From Megalonaias nervosa (taxonomy: Eukaryota > Mollusca > Bivalvia > Unionida > Unionidae), in contig JAECUM010096224.1 in the NCBI GenBank assembly GCA_016617855.1, forward strand, positions 1 through 64,000: a stretch of DNA of 64,000 nucleotides, in the 5' to 3' direction. This document shows, piece after piece, positions 19,801-33,285 of the stretch. Position numbers and translations under genes: made by a program. A model generated the notes under the pieces. That model was not told the origin of the DNA and searched no databases. It saw only the letters and a program-made list of their open reading frames with translations. Each line of letters opens with the position of its first letter. Position 1 is the first letter of the stretch.

Positions 19801-22800
19801 AGTGGTCAGTGGTTATGCCTGACTTGCAATACAAAAGGGTGCAGGTTCAGATGCTATAATTCGCTAGCCAAGGTTCAGATAACCCTATCTATACCTTGGC
19901 AGATCAAACAGCTATATTTATGCTTTGTCCTAGCGACATCTATTGGATTTCATGTGTTGCCTCCCTTAGTATGTAATTCCAACTAACCTGTGGTGCATTG
20001 TACATCGGTGGAAAACGGTGGTGGCAATTGACCTAAAATGGATACTTTGTAAGTTTCACATTGAAAATATGACTATGACTATGTACAGAGGGAAGCCATT
20101 ACAGGTCTGTTTAGGTGAAATGTATTTGTGCAAACATGGACCGGCACTAGAAAAGTGCTTATTTATAAGTCCATTAAAGTTGTGTGCTCCCCTTGTCTCG
20201 ATCACGTAGGAACATTGTTCAGATTTGAACAACTTAATTTTGATTGGATGCGGTGGCTTGCAACTAGAAAACTAACATTGCATGGTTATAATGAATGGTC
20301 TTGAATATGTTGTAAATTTGGTGAAAGACTATACCTAAAGATTTTCAGAATGAAGTCTCCTATTATTTGAAATCATATGTACTTGATGCAAGCTTGATAA
20401 TGAAATGGGTCATAATCATGAAAAATATTAAGTGAAGAAAGTAGTTTTATGTCCCTTCAATATTTATCATTATAATCGCATTTTGGATTTGTATATTCCT
20501 GGTCAAAAGTTAAAACTACCAAAACAATAGTATTAATACCAATTTGAAAAGGATCCCTGGGTGGCCAAGTGGTCTAAAGTGCTCACTTTTACAGATCACT
20601 GCCATCTCGCCACTGTCCGTTTGGGTTTGAGACTTGGCTTGACAAATGCAGGTGTGAGACAAAGTTGCCAGTATCTTCTCAGGAGTCGATGGCTCTTACT
20701 GGGGCTTTTCCTGGTTCTCTGCCATTTATAGCTTCTCTTGCATTGAGAAATGGCATTAAACCCCAAAACAAGCAAAAACCAATTTAAAATATCAAGACCA
20801 CAAGGACTAAAGACACCTTTTGTATTTTAAGAGCAGTGCAGGCTTGAGGAAAAAGCTCACTTGATCAAGTCTGCCTTTCACAAAACTTCTGAGTCTTGAT
20901 TACATACTCAACTAGATTTTTCACCAACTATCATTTTGAAATTCTGATACAACTTGAACACAGGTTAATTAGAATCATTAAAATAGGTAATTCTTTCAGA
21001 AGTAAGCATATGTGTATTTAGGCCTCTAAATTTTTACTAATTATAACTAATTATCCACCAGATATGGCCACCATTACTAAAAATAGAATAGCCATTAAAC
21101 ATTTTCTTATCATAAATGGCTGAGAAGAATTTGACAGAATTGGATATAAAGCATCCTGGCATGAGGACCTTTTTGATTTTTACAACTGTTTCTGGTTTTC
21201 TATCAAGTATGGTAGCTGTTAATAAAGTGAGAAATCATTACAATTCTACATAAAAACTGCTTAATAGAATTTGATCATATTTTACAGAAGCATTCTGCCA
21301 TCATATTTGACCACATTACTAAAAAAAAAACTTGACTTCTTAAAAACTGTTCAAAACAAATTTAACCGTATATGACAGGAAACATCTTGTCATCTCAGGG
21401 ACCCAAGTTTCTGGGGCTGATACGTGTGAAATTCTCAAAGGGTGCTCTCTTCTGCCTTGTGGCATACCTCATTTTCATCATGGATGCTCTCCATTTTCAT
21501 ATTCTGGTCAGCCATGGCCAGTGTGCAGAACAGCAAAGGCTAGACATAAGGAAACAGGCAAAAAGCCAGTGTAATTAATTAACAGTTAATCCTTATCATT
21601 GCAGTTATCTTGTGAAAAGGTTTGTTTCTCTGAAAACATGTTCTTTTCAATGTGTATATAATTACCTGCGATTGAATGGGAAATAAGCAATGCTCAATAT
21701 TGTTGTAATTGTGTTAAATTAAATTGGTGAAGATGTGAACATAACTGATGACTGTAATCAAAACTTTCTCAGAGTTTGATTGAGACAATATTGTCAAATC
21801 GTCGTTATACTATAATAATAATAACAACTATGATTTAAGTATACATGATTTCTATTGGGTACTTAAGTATGACTTTTTTTTTTAATGCAGAAGAAAGTAT
21901 GCTGATGCCTAAACACAAGTTGGCAAAATCTTTCCAATTTTCAGGAAATATACTTGTGACGAAAATGACAGAAATGCCAACAAAGGAAAAAGAAACTAAT
22001 AGGAAAAAGTTCCATTTGACTGATAATATTTTAGTATCAATACCTAAAGCCTTTTGTGAAATCATCTTGATGACAGTTCAAACCTGCAGTCTCAAGCTGC
22101 ATGTATTTAGGTACCACACATGTACCTAGATTGAGTATATAGGGTCAACTCTTATGGCATTTAACACTGATTGCTAATTAGCATATTTATTTTGAATTGG
22201 TGTTTTTACATATATGCTGCTTGATATATTTTTCATTTCTTTAATGATAATAATTCATACAATGTAATTCCAGGTGTTGACTTGTTAGTTTCTTGATGGG
22301 AATGGAGATGCTTTTCTTTTTGTACAGAAACTAGTGATCATTCTTGGGATTGAAATGAATTATTGAGAATTTTATTGTTTTAGTGTGTTGCAAGGATAAA
22401 AGCAATTTTACATGTATAATGTTTAAACTTTATGTTTACTGAAAAATAAGTTCCTTTGAGTTGGTATTATGAAAAATTGCTTAGAATTGAATCAGATATT
22501 AAAAAATGAACACATGCTTTTTGTTCTCCTTTCAATCTTTTTTAACGTGAGGGACTCTCAGGTTTAGGCCAAGGACCCTCAGAAACTGGCTGAGGACTCC
22601 TGAGTTCCATTGGTGAGGAGTCCAAGACTCCTCATCCAGAAATTCTGTTGAGAGCCCTGATAAATGTTATTAATTATTGTACAGATGTTTCTGAACCATC
22701 ATTCAGTATGCAGGGCCAGTATGGGATGTGAGATTCAGGCAATAGTCACACTGTCTGTCATTTTGCTAAAATACACACAGTATGGGTTGCAGTTGTTTTC

Positions 22801-25800
22801 CTGCCACCTGTATCCACTAAATGCCTTGCTGTTAGAGTACAGTATCACCTCTTCTGTCATATGTTAAGCCCATAACAACAACTCATCTTTTTCTGTTCAA
22901 AGAGCAGTGTAAAAAGAGTTTAATAACGTTTTTTCATGTTGTTGACCAACTATTTTGCTAAATTTGTGATTACATTTATTTATGCATGCAGTTATATTTC
23001 TCATTCTAAAATATCACACATGGAGTTTGAAGAATTGAGTGAAATTCCATGCTTTTGTTGCATAATCAAAAGCTAAATATTACCCTGTGGAGGTTAACAG
23101 GCCGATTGCTAGCAAATGTAAACAGGATTATTTTGTATTTCATTCTGTGAAGGTTGGAAGAGGAGAATTTTACATTAATATCTGTCAACTTCTTTGGATA
23201 GTAACCTATTTTGGCATTTTCTGTCATTTTTGCAATGATTTTGCTGAATCAAACTTAACGAATGTTTATTTTTTATAGTATTTGGATGAATTGGTTTAGT
23301 CAAAAAGTTGTTTTAAGCAACTGTTTTAAACATTTCAAATTTTGATTTCTCTATACTCACTTCTTGCTCCATGTGTTTATGGCATCACATTTTGCTATTC
23401 TACATGGGGGAGGAAAGTTCATTTGCCAAAGATTCAAGTCCAGTATGATTCATAAGTATGGCTATTGTTACTAAACATTAAAATAACAAAAAAACCTTTT
23501 GAAATGGCCTCTAAAAGAACGCTTGGCAGAAGTTGACCAAATTTCGCAGAAAGCATCAAAGAATGAGTTCTTCCGACTTTACAGAAAACATTGCTGATCC
23601 ATCATCCAGTATGACTTCGATTACCTTAAAATATTGAAAATCTTTGAATCTCAGAAAGCATCATTCTTACTTAGATTTCTTCATCAGCAGTGTTGACTTT
23701 TTATGCAGATATTGAGTAGGTGAGTGATCTCTGGGTCATTTGAGTCTCTCTTTGCAAAAATCTGGCCTTGAAATTTTATTTTTAAAATGCTATATAATGC
23801 TTTGAATGTCAAATATACATGATACATGTTCTTTCATGTTCTAGTATGGAAGAAGGATTGAGGTTACAGGCTTTGAATCGAGCACAGAGAGTCCGCAAAC
23901 ATGCCACTGACCCAGATGGCCTTCGACAAGACACTGGTGGGTCCACAAGTAATGACAACACACCAAAGAAGAAACAGAAAACTTACTCAGATGATTCTAG
24001 CACAGAAACATCTCTGCCAGATGTAGCCTCTGAGCCCAGCCATCCAGAACCTCCACCTGTCAATGAAGTAGAACTTGTCTTCAAACCACATCCAGATGAG
24101 GAAAAAGATGATGATGCATCACAAACCCGATACATCAAAACTACAGCAAATGCCTCAGGTTTCCTATTTTAAATATTAGTAATTTTTATTTGTTGCTTTA
24201 TGTGTCACTCAGACAGGTAATGGGATATAATTAAAGAGAATATTTTTTATGTGAATTCCAATGGCTACCCATTTAGTCAGTGGTAAATTTGTTTTTGATG
24301 AAAAAATATATTCATGACAATTATTTCAACAGATTTTTCAGTTGATAATAAAACCTAATGATTGGGTAATTTCTTAACTTATGTAGTACAGTTAATAATT
24401 GTGTAATGCACACACTGGTTTTGTCACCCAGCTGTTTATTCTTAATATAGGCAAGTTTTACATCTTAGTGAATAGCTCAAATTATTGAACATAATGAAGA
24501 ATGTAAGATGAAGATGATTGAAGTAATTTCTTTAGTCTACCAGACTCCAGGACAAACAATATCAGATATGAAGTACCTCACAAGAGAAATGTGCTTCAAA
24601 AATAGATGAGTCAGCAGAAAAGATGTAGCTCACTGAACTTTCTTGCATGAAATATTTGCCAGTTTTATATCGTCTTCATCACATTAAAATTGTGAAATTG
24701 TTAAATGACAGACTGACCCCAAGTGAATTTAGCCCCATGGTCACAGTTAAGAAATTATCAAAATCCCTATGCTATAACCACATACATATTTAATGGGCAT
24801 GCAATGACAAATGCTTGTACCCAACTGACACTTGTCCCTGAGGCACCAAAACCCTCAGGGACCTGCCGAAGAGACTGAGACATTGTGGCCAAGGTTATTA
24901 TGGGGAAGTACAGCAGTTTGTGTTTGACAAACACAGAATTCATTTTTTGATGTTGAGCCTGCTTTGGTGGAAACTCAGCATAGCAGTAACTTGGTGTCCA
25001 TGCACATGTCCATCTGTATGCCCTTATGTCCATCCATACCAAAGATTAAAGTCAGTGTTATATTTTCGTAGAATAAGCCAATTGTTAATGTTTCCTAACT
25101 TAATTGCAATAATACATAAACTGTCACTATTGCTTTGCTTACCTATCTTTGATGGAATTACCAATGTCCAAATTAGAAAATTCCATCCTCCTATTAGATG
25201 GAAAGTTCCAGGACACCTCAAACTAGAAACAAAACGGACCCAGTCTGACCCTTCATATAATAGACCCAACTATAGTAGCTGTCCTCTTTTTTCTTTGATG
25301 CCATTGTTAATTGGTTGATGTTCAAATCACTGTCCAAACATTTGCCTTTTTCTTGTGTCCTAATGTACTGTATGGCATTTTAATCCTTTTTTCCAAATTA
25401 TTCGAGTGATATATACCCTCAGTCCATTGTAAACTGAGTTTATAAGCTCTCATTAGATTTTATGTATTTTTTTGTACTGTTTTTGTCTAGAAGGTCCCAA
25501 TCCTATTATACCCTTTCCCAGCTTTTGGTGATAGGTAGGTAATAGTTGTTCATATTGGCATTCATATTGCTGTCCTGTCTTATCAAATTTATTTGATGTG
25601 GATGTTCCTGTAATATAAGGGTGAGTATTGTATTTCCCCTCACTTTTAGAAACCTATCAACAAATTTACATATTTTCATATATATTGTAATGGCATATTG
25701 AACAGTCTTATATTATGAATAAATATGATGCTCTTTTGAGGTCTCACACTGTTGAATATCGTCACTGTTGTGTTTTGGAGGTCTCACACCTTTTTCTGTC

Positions 25801-28800
25801 ATCTGTATTTTTTATTTCTATTCCATTTTCAGGACATTTACCTTTGCAGGAATAATGTTGCAGAGTGTGGGCATAAAAAGGCAGATGAAAGTCCTTCTTT
25901 CTCCTCATCTCCTTGATTCCAAAATGGTATGGAAACCTTGTCTCTCGATCCTCAGTCCCAGGAGGATATCGGATTTTTCTCTTCATCTTTTTTCATCAGA
26001 AAAATTAAGGCCCAAAGATCCCTGATGGGTGATATGATACAGTCACTACGGATGGGGTTTGATCTAATGTCCCTTCAGAGGGAGGAAATACTTGGGTTGA
26101 GAGGGAGCTGTGCCTCCCTGTGAGGGAGCAGCAGCACCTTCTTAAAACCCTTTGCTTAGTGAAAGACGATAAGCAGATCATGCCACCCTGATAGGGAGAG
26201 CAGTGAGTATGCTCTTTAAGTCCTGAGGAGGGCTCCAGCATTAGATCATAGTTGTCTGTCTGATCCTTGACCAGCCTCTTGTCTTCAGGTACTGGTTACC
26301 AATCATTGTAGCCTTATCATCAGTATGGGGACAGCGCTTGGGCTAATTCTCTCCCCTCCTCCATCTATCCATGTGCTGCCAATCCATCCTATTAGGAACA
26401 GGGAGTTGGCATATACACATACGACTTGGGAAGGGTTCAGATTGGAATCACCACCTTCCCTATGTTCTTTTTAATCTCTGCATGCTGTAGGTGCCTCCAT
26501 TTCAAGGAACCAAATTTTTCTTCCCTTTTATGGCATCATGGATGCCTATACCTTGACCTTGTAGCAGTGCTGATGTTGTGGGTGGTGGATCTACATTATC
26601 TGCTTATGTAGAGTCAAAGCTAAAGGAGAGGAGCTGAAGTTCTTGCCCAAGATGAACAAGGAAGGATGAGTAGCTTTCTTCTTCTCCTGGAAAGTCGGCT
26701 ACAAGGGGCTATCCCATCACTTCCCATGTTGAGTCCTTGGACAAGGCTACCCAACCCCCAGGTCTCCTCAACAGAGAGATGGGGTGGAAGGATCCTTCCT
26801 CCCCTCTGGGTACTGTCAGTCTTGGTGGACTTAAGTGAGTTTACCAGGGAACAAACTTACTCATCCTCCATTCTTTGGATCCCTTGACTCCTCCCACTAG
26901 GCAGTAGAGAAGGAAGAGATCATATTTGTTTTCCAGGCCTTCAGGTACAGAGGATGAAGAAACTTTTCTCCAGTTTGGAGAGACTCTTGGGGGCTGCCTC
27001 AAGCCCAGATCTCAGTTTTTCCCCTCTCCAATTCTGTTATGGTTATTGAGCTCTCTCAATTGTGTTTGATGTGCCAGGAGTTCACCAGGCATCATAAGTA
27101 GTCTATACCCCCATACCCCCACCCCAACCCAGCCTGCACTCTGCTGCCAGACATTGTAGTATCACAAGTGGAGATCTTGACAGGGATCTGGGTTTGCCTT
27201 CCAGTTAAGACACTAGAACTCAAGGCTTGACTGCTCATCAGATGCTGATCTTTTTCGTTTTTGGCGGTCTCCTTGAGTCTTCCAAGGAGGTATCTCTGCC
27301 GTCTCCAACTGTGCTGTGGTGCTTGCTGGGGGACATATATGCATGTTTTCATTCATGGTACTGCCAGCATAGCTGTTTTGCTACATGGATATTGCTCTGG
27401 ACACTTAAAAGTTATGGTTGAATTACAGTAAGAACTTCTTAGGGCTTCTCCCTTGAAGGGAGAGATGCTCTTTGGACGTCTCTTTCTTTCTGTGGCATCC
27501 AAGAACTTGAGGAATGATCAATAGTGCAGAGTGTATAATCTCCTGTGATTGGTGCAGTGGGAAGCATGCTGATCCTAGCTGTCCTTCTCTGTGTTGTGAC
27601 AAACTTGATTCTCTTGGGTTTTTTTTTTTTTTTTTTAAATGTTTAGTTTCTACCATTAAGAGGTGTGGAGCAGTACTGCCAACACATTCATTTTCTCGAA
27701 GGATCTGGCCATTAGTTCTGATCTAGATTTCTCTGGTCTTATAAAATTTTGAGCTACATGAGACACTGTGTGTTTTGTAGGCTTTTGTAGCATCCTTCTC
27801 ATAAAACAAGGGGTGAAGCTTTTGATAATCTTGTCTGTAAAGCTGTCTTCTGTTCTCACCTCCTGCAGGAAGGGGTGAGTTTCATGCCTTCTGTGCACAT
27901 AAAAGGGTTGTTTATGGTTCTGTGGTGATTATAAGTCTGTTCCTCTTTGCAGAACTGGGTGTCTGACAAAGAACCAGCTATCATCAGTAGCACAACTTCC
28001 TATTAGGATCCCTTGTCTCAGTTGTATCTTCACTGTGGATGATCACGATAGACTTTTCTGCCCAGTTAGGGCTTTCATGGTTCCCGTTGGCTGCTTCTAA
28101 AGAGAGAAGAAATGGTAGGGGGAGTGTGTTCCCACCTATTAAGGGATCCGCTGATATTTTGGCATCTACCATTTCAGGTGGATTGTCCTCACTATCAAGA
28201 GAGCTTATCAGTCCGTCATTGAAATGTAGCATTCCTTTATGAAAATTAGAGTCCATAAAGTTAGGCCATTTCTCCATTATGGGCCTGTCTAGCTCATTCA
28301 TCATTGGAGGATGTTATGAGAACCATATTTTGGCTGTTACATACTGCTTTATTCTCCTTCTGCTTTTGGTCTTTGGTACACCAGAGCAAAAGCATTTTTC
28401 TGTGTGCCTAATAGGGTGAGTATATCATTTTTATACCAGTTTAAATGAGGACATAAGGAAATTGTGACAAATTCAGCACAGCAGTAGTGACAGTGTATTA
28501 CTGTTATTGAACTGTAGTTGAGGGAGGGGGTAAAACTAATTTTAATGATTAATATTTACCTGTCACTTTTGCAAGATTCCCTCCTCCCACCCCACTTCGA
28601 TGTCCCACCAGTAATCTGGGTCCAAGTAAAAGCTGACTGCTACTATGAAAGGACCTATGATATAAGGTTCTGACTGAGTCAGATTTTTCTAGTTCAAGAT
28701 GTTCTGAAATTTTTTATCCAGTGAGAGGATGGAATATTATAATCTTGATGAGAGTAATTCAGTACTGGAAAATGTAAGGAAGGCAATACTGGCAGGTAAG

Positions 28801-31800
28801 TATTACGTCATTAATATGTGTTTACACACCCTTACCGCCAACTACATTTTCTTTATTTACTGGCTTTGGTGAGTTCCTGTGCTTAGCTCATGTCCACATG
28901 AGTTTTCGACATGCTTTATTTCTAGATTGATTAAGCATGGTGAGGGGATGCATCTAGATAAAGTTCAACACCCAATATTGCAAAAAGACTTGTATTTCTT
29001 GCTTCAGTGACATTGAGATTATATGTTTCAAGTTTAGTTATTGTTTGATGTTTATGTTCCAGTCATGAAACTTGACAATATTGGATGCAATCTTTGTTAG
29101 TATTACACCCTTACAGTCTGTGCTTTACTAAAAATGGGTTAAGCCTCTCTAAAAAACTACATTTTATAGCTCAATAAAAAGACAAGCTCAACAAAATGGA
29201 TTTTCTTGTTTTTAAGTCTTATATAAAGGATGTTGTTGAACACTGTTTTGTTGCCCAGTTTAATTCTAGAAATATGAGCTTTGCTTGAGTTTGTTATTTT
29301 CTTTTTCAGTTTTAAAAGCATTTTTCATTCATCTGCATAAAATTAATTATAATTTCTAATCCTGTAGAACAATTGGCAGTTGTGACATGTAAATACTGGT
29401 GTTTTTCTTACAGATAAATTAATCTTGGAGAGCTAAAGCTGCTAAACCATGGAAATGGTACTAAATTAGTAAAAGTAACCTATTATACGAGTTTTGTCAT
29501 AAATGCAGCAAACAAAACTATGAAATTCTCAGCTTTGTCATATGATAACCAGAGTAGATTAGATGAAAACATGTTAAAATGTAGAAATTCATTTCATGTG
29601 TTTAGATAGTTAACTTATGCTTCTTTCATTGCAGTGGAGCACTTATCCAAGTACCTTGCCATTCGTCTGGCCCTGGAATCAAATCAGGAAGCAGGTGATC
29701 ATATCATTTTGTGTTAAATACCTGTATGTGCTTTAGATTAATAATTGTCTGCAGATGCTTAGTCATGCAACAGACATTCTGTACTGGAGCTTGGTTTTTT
29801 AAGAAGATGAAGATACCATACTTACAGTTTGAATAATTTTATTGCTTTTTACAGTGTATATGATCGTCATTAATTATGAGTAGCCTTATTTGAAAATCAC
29901 TCACATGTTGCTTTTCTCAATCGCCTTGATCATAACATGTTAGGAGTCCTTCCACTTCACAAATTCATCCTATCCAAACTGGTGTGTGTGTGTGATTTTT
30001 ATTTTTAACGTAGCTTTAAAACTTTTTCTGTCATATCGCTATGATATCAGCAGTGTGGCAGTTTATAATGATGTCTAGCACTGGGACATGCTGCTGCTGA
30101 CACGTAGCATCATGTCACACCCATTCTCATTATGGATGATGTTTTAGCACTTTTATTGCTAACACAAAGCAAAATATGTGGTTAACATCTGGTTTTGTTT
30201 ATGAGAGCTGAATTTGTGAGACAGTGGAAGGTTTCCAATTATATTATAATTGGGTGAGTATTATTGAAGAAATGTTGCTTTAGAAAGAAATTGTATTACT
30301 GTCAGTGGAGTTTTTTGTTTGTTTATTGTACAGATGTTTACTGCAGCTTCAAACTGTTGTGATAGTTTTAGTTAAAGTTCATATCTCCACTGCTGTTCAT
30401 TGTCATAGCTAAGAAAATTATTTGAGATGGATGCACGTCATTGATTACATCATTCTGAACATATGGCTTGTAATTATAACTTGCACTAACATGAATGCCT
30501 TGTTTTTCTGATAGGCAGCTAAAAATAAGTTGACAGTTAATTCCATAGGTCAACAGAGTTTGAACTGTTTTCAGTGCCTGTCAGATCACCATTAAGCTGA
30601 AGATTTCACTGTCTTCTCTCAGTCATATTTACAATCATATTTTCTTTGCAGATATTTTATTGGTGACTGTACAACTTGCAAGAACTTCAGCATATTTCCA
30701 TTTGTCACAGCACAATACAGTGAATGTTTATCAACAGTGTTGTAAAAATAATATTTGTAATTCAGTGTAATTCTGCATTAATCATTCACTTGGACAGCTC
30801 AACCATTTCTAATCGGCCACATTCAGGCACTAGTCTAATATCATTTTATATCATCAGTATTGAAATTTGTGAATTGTGCCAGGGCACCAGGCGAGATCGA
30901 TCAATGTGCCGGCTGTTATGACAATAACCACCCTTATTTACTTTTTGTGCGGAAGAACATACGGATATTTCTGCCATGGGCATTAATTGTACCTTATTAG
31001 GTATGTGGTCTTAGCAGCTACTCATTTAACAGAATGAACATAAATTGACCATGAAAAGGAACGCCATCCATGTTCTGTGTGATGCATCTAAAACATATTA
31101 TTAACTTAAGATAGCAACTGGTGGAAATTTTTACTGGTCCAGTGGATTTGTGAGGGTTGGGGTTTATAATTTGCATTAATTTGAGCCATGCTCTTCAGTA
31201 GATGTGAACCAGTTGAATGATCTTTGGGACAAACATGGGCATCATGTTTCTTTTCTTTCTTTTTTTAAAAAAAATAATTCAATTGCTGGGATCACTTCTA
31301 CTGTTTGCCCATGTTTGTGTGTTGCAGTATATGAATCATCTTATGCAAATCTCCAGCACCATCTTATGTAAAGATTTCAAACCCAGGGATATGATAGTAG
31401 TAATAAGCCACAGAAATTTGCACCTCTGACTTAAAACTGAAAACAGCTGAATAAACAAGAAATGCAAATGAGGACATTCTGCATTTGATGTACATTTTCT
31501 GGTTCATGCCATTTAGATTGTATGCTCCATGACACATGTGGTAGAGGCACATAGCATTCTTGATGTCTGTCTATCCACATGTATGCCTGTCTGCCAAGTT
31601 TTAGGTACTGTATTTGGGGCAGTCATATTCCATAAATAAATTGCTTGTTCTTTATTTTTTCATTCAGGTGCAGGAGGTGAAGAGAAGAAGTACACTATTT
31701 ATATTGCTAGTACCCCTGGCAACTTCATTGCTTTGAATGGGTCCATGACACTAGAGCAAGTTAATGAGAAGTATTGGAAAGTGAACAAACCTCTGGAAAT

Positions 31801-31861
31801 GTACTACAGCAGTCAGAAAAAGCCAGTGGAATGTGCTTCGAAAAAGATTGGAGAGAAGTGA
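16468..31861 (+). CDS. RNF2: RNF2/RING1, catalytic E3 ubiquitin ligase of Polycomb repressive complex 1 (4 coding exons)
   Basis: Four coding exons (16468-16883, 23845-24158, 29635-29694, 31668-31861) join in phase to 327 codons; human RNF2 has 336. RNF2 pairs with a PCGF protein and places ubiquitin on histone H2A in the nucleus, keeping developmental genes silent. The RING domain has C47, C50, C63, H65, C68, C71, C83 and C86, all present, followed by the near-invariant [20 protein letters not shown]. The C-terminal RAWUL domain spans exons 2-4 ([37 protein letters not shown]). The acidic Ser-rich linker is variable, as usual. Start 16468 is chosen for its context (aaaATGG) and match to family length; an in-frame ATG at 16438 would add ten residues. 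Invertebrates usually have one gene for vertebrate RING1 and RNF2. Confidence 0.97.
16988..17230 (+). mobile_element. tRNA-derived SINE, family A, copy 1 (diverged)
   Basis: The body follows the copies at 20551 and 34520: 'gtgtggtctaagacattcac' head, 'cttgagtcttggctt' middle, 'atgtatagcctatcaagtg' and an end 'cattaaatcccacaaaacc'. It is strongly diverged and no target duplication was seen. Confidence 0.6.
18824..19075 (-). mobile_element. tRNA-derived SINE, family A, full copy with 15-bp target duplication
   Basis: On the minus strand it starts at the gggcccc/aagtggccgagtgg head, has B box 'tgggttcgagtct', body 'tactggccgccatgtatagc', and a (caa)n tail seen as (ttg)n at about 18826-18840. 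CCAATGAATGATTTA flanks it at 18809-18823 and 19076-19090, a perfect target-site duplication that fixes both ends and indicates a fairly recent insertion. Confidence 0.92.
19505..19740 (+). repeat. Dispersed mollusc-type repeat (family D)
   Basis: Contains 'gccatcttgaaaatcttgtt', 'ctatttggaggatt', 'acacacacattcatcccatg' and 'gtccaaaataaaaatggtg', shared with blocks at 37390, 39150 and 58735. No coding capacity or terminal structure is visible here. Confidence 0.7.
20551..20777 (+). mobile_element. tRNA-derived SINE, family A, with target duplication
   Basis: Head 'ggtggccaagtggtctaaag', body and 'cattaaaccccaaaacaagc' end match the family. The flanks ACCAATTTGAAAA (20538-20550) and ACCAATTTAAAA (from 20778) form a slightly mutated target duplication that sets the boundaries. 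Confidence 0.85.
23845..24158 (+). CDS. RNF2: RNF2 exon 2 (linker and first part of RAWUL domain)
   Basis: Opens after TTCTAG with [19 protein letters not shown], then a variable Ser/Asp/Pro-rich linker with a basic PKKKQK patch, a possible nuclear signal. The conserved [11 protein letters not shown] and [13 protein letters not shown] follow. It ends in phase 1 at TCAG|GTTTCC. Confidence 0.95.
24159..29634 (+). other. RNF2 intron 2
   Basis: A 5,476-base intron from GTTTCC to a TTCATTGCAG acceptor. Its flanks are AT-rich; the central part (25740-28430) is a GC-richer insertion listed separately. No additional RNF2 exon was found. Confidence 0.85.
25740..28430 (-). mobile_element. GC-richer decayed insertion in RNF2 intron 2, unclassified
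   Basis: About 2.7 kb with visibly higher GC than the surrounding intron. The minus strand carries several medium open frames in series (for example 28304-27984, 27898-27656, 27656-27423, 27352-27092) with Arg/Lys/Ser/Gln-rich products, some mixed with stops. This suggests one decayed long coding region read leftward, such as a retroelement gag-like part, but no reverse transcriptase, integrase or transposase motif was recognised. Boundaries are set by composition and are approximate. Confidence 0.35.
29635..29694 (+). CDS. RNF2: RNF2 exon 3 (RAWUL core helix)
   Basis: A 60-base exon between TTGCAG and GTGATC. With the leftover G of exon 2 it begins [15 protein letters not shown], the most conserved RAWUL helix, which contacts the CBX/RYBP class of partners in PRC1. 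It ends in phase 1. Confidence 0.95.
29695..31667 (+). other. RNF2 intron 3
   Basis: A 1,973-base intron ending TTTTTTCATTCAG. It contains a truncated family B SINE (29982-30140); the rest is AT-rich with no recognised feature. Confidence 0.85.
29982..30140 (-). mobile_element. tRNA-derived SINE, family B, truncated copy
   Basis: The (GT)n tail, 'tttttaacgtagcttta', 'tatcgctatgat' and 'gatgtctagcactggg' match the family B body; the tRNA head is missing beyond 30140, so this is a 5'-truncated insertion. Confidence 0.75.
31668..31861 (+). CDS. RNF2: RNF2 exon 4 (end of RAWUL domain and stop)
   Basis: Begins [20 protein letters not shown] and runs through [19 protein letters not shown], matching the family closely. 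After that the tail ([17 protein letters not shown]) is longer than the human EHK ending. TGA lies at 31859-31861. A strong donor-like GAGAA|GTGAGC overlaps the stop; see the alternative exon at 33286. Confidence 0.93.
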
Positions 31862-31986
31862 GCAAGCTGTAACATCATTTTGAACTGGAGTTGTTGATCA
31901 ACATAGTTGCAATGATATATTGGTGTTCTACTTTCTGCCACATTAGGACATTGTAGACCAAACTAGCCTCTTTTGTATTTTAAGGT

Positions 31987-31992
31987 AATAAA
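31987..31992 (+). terminator. Candidate polyadenylation signal of RNF2
   Basis: AATAAA lies 126 bases past the RNF2 stop. Further AATAAA words occur downstream, for example near 32063, 32434 and 32975, so the true mRNA end cannot be fixed. Confidence 0.4.
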
Positions 31993-33285
31993 CTCCTCAG
32001 CCTAATGGATGTTTGTGGACACTAGACACACATCTATAATGGAGATGAACTGGAGTCTGATGTAATAAAAAGTATGAATATGTTTGATATGAAATCATAC
32101 ATAGCTGTCTAAGGATTTAAAACAAAAACAGAGATACTTTTTGCATGCATATCAGACTTATTGTAGCACTTGACAAGGCATGCAGGCACAACGAGTACAG
32201 CAAGTTGTAAAGTAGGTGAATGAATGTTGATAAGAGGCCAAAATTAAAAACTTGTTTACCTATGTGTTTGTGAAGTGAGCCATTACAACAAAATGTATAG
32301 GTATTATCAGTCATAATCAGTCACACCCATAAAAGTCAAAATATGTATCTGTAACCCTGAAAAAGGTGATTTTCAAAAAGATAATTGTCCTTACCTGGTT
32401 AACAAATTTACACAAGTGTTTAAATTAAGGCAAAATAAATATTTTGTTGTGGTTGGTTTGGAGAGTATGCATGTTTTTTTCTCTCCTACAATAAAGTCAT
32501 GAGCAACTTCTGTTGTTTAGAGTGATTAGGACAATTGTCCAGTAGAAGTTGGGAAGCATCAGTGGCTTCTTGTGCAATTTTTACAGAAGGACCAGTCTTG
32601 CATTATTTGCTCGAACAACACATTGAAAATATATTGGATATTTGGCATGTCTGTTTGGGTTTATTTATATAGTAAATGTGGTTTCTGATCATAATACATT
32701 ATGGTAGGAGAGCATCTGATACCTTTCATATCCAGCCATTCCAAAAGCAAAACATAAAGACACTCCTCATGTCTATTGCTTGTTTTAGCAACATTTGTGC
32801 TGAATGATTAAGTGCTTGCCTTTGCAAAAGTTAACAGAGTGGTCTTCCCATGGAGAGATGTTTTGGTGCCAAATCAGTTCTGTTCATGCCTGATCGGCAC
32901 AGCTTACAAAACCTTGTAATACTGATCTACCTTGTGTCCTTTCATCAGTTAAGAAATTTTCTCATCTCAGCAAAATAAATTCCATCTACTTTTTGTCTTG
33001 CTTTATTTTTGTCTTGCATGAATTTTTTTGCACTTGATTTGTCTAACATGGTCATACATTAGGCTTACCAGTGTTTTCTTAAATGACAACCTGATGGTCT
33101 TTACTACTTAAAGTTTAGCTCTGGATTTGACTGGTTGTTATATGAGTAAATGTAAAGTGGTAAGTTTTATTCTGTATTATTCAGGCATTTTTCTTAGTTC
33201 GTTTTGTTCACTTCACTGTAAGATCATCATGATGCTTGACTGATTTCTGTTGTTTATGCCACTGTCTTGCTCTCTGGAATTACAG

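Larger units (their letters stand above)
16884..23844 (+). other. RNF2 intron 1
   Basis: A 6,961-base AT-rich intron bounded by GTAGTA and TTCTAG. It holds three copies of SINE family A and a dispersed 'gccatcttgaaaat' repeat. The remainder, including 20790-23800, shows no coding exon or clear repeat. Confidence 0.85.

Noticed and set aside
22540..22640. Small inverted repeat around 'ggactcctgag'
   Set aside because: Stem is short and imperfect, with no target duplication or second copy in the window.
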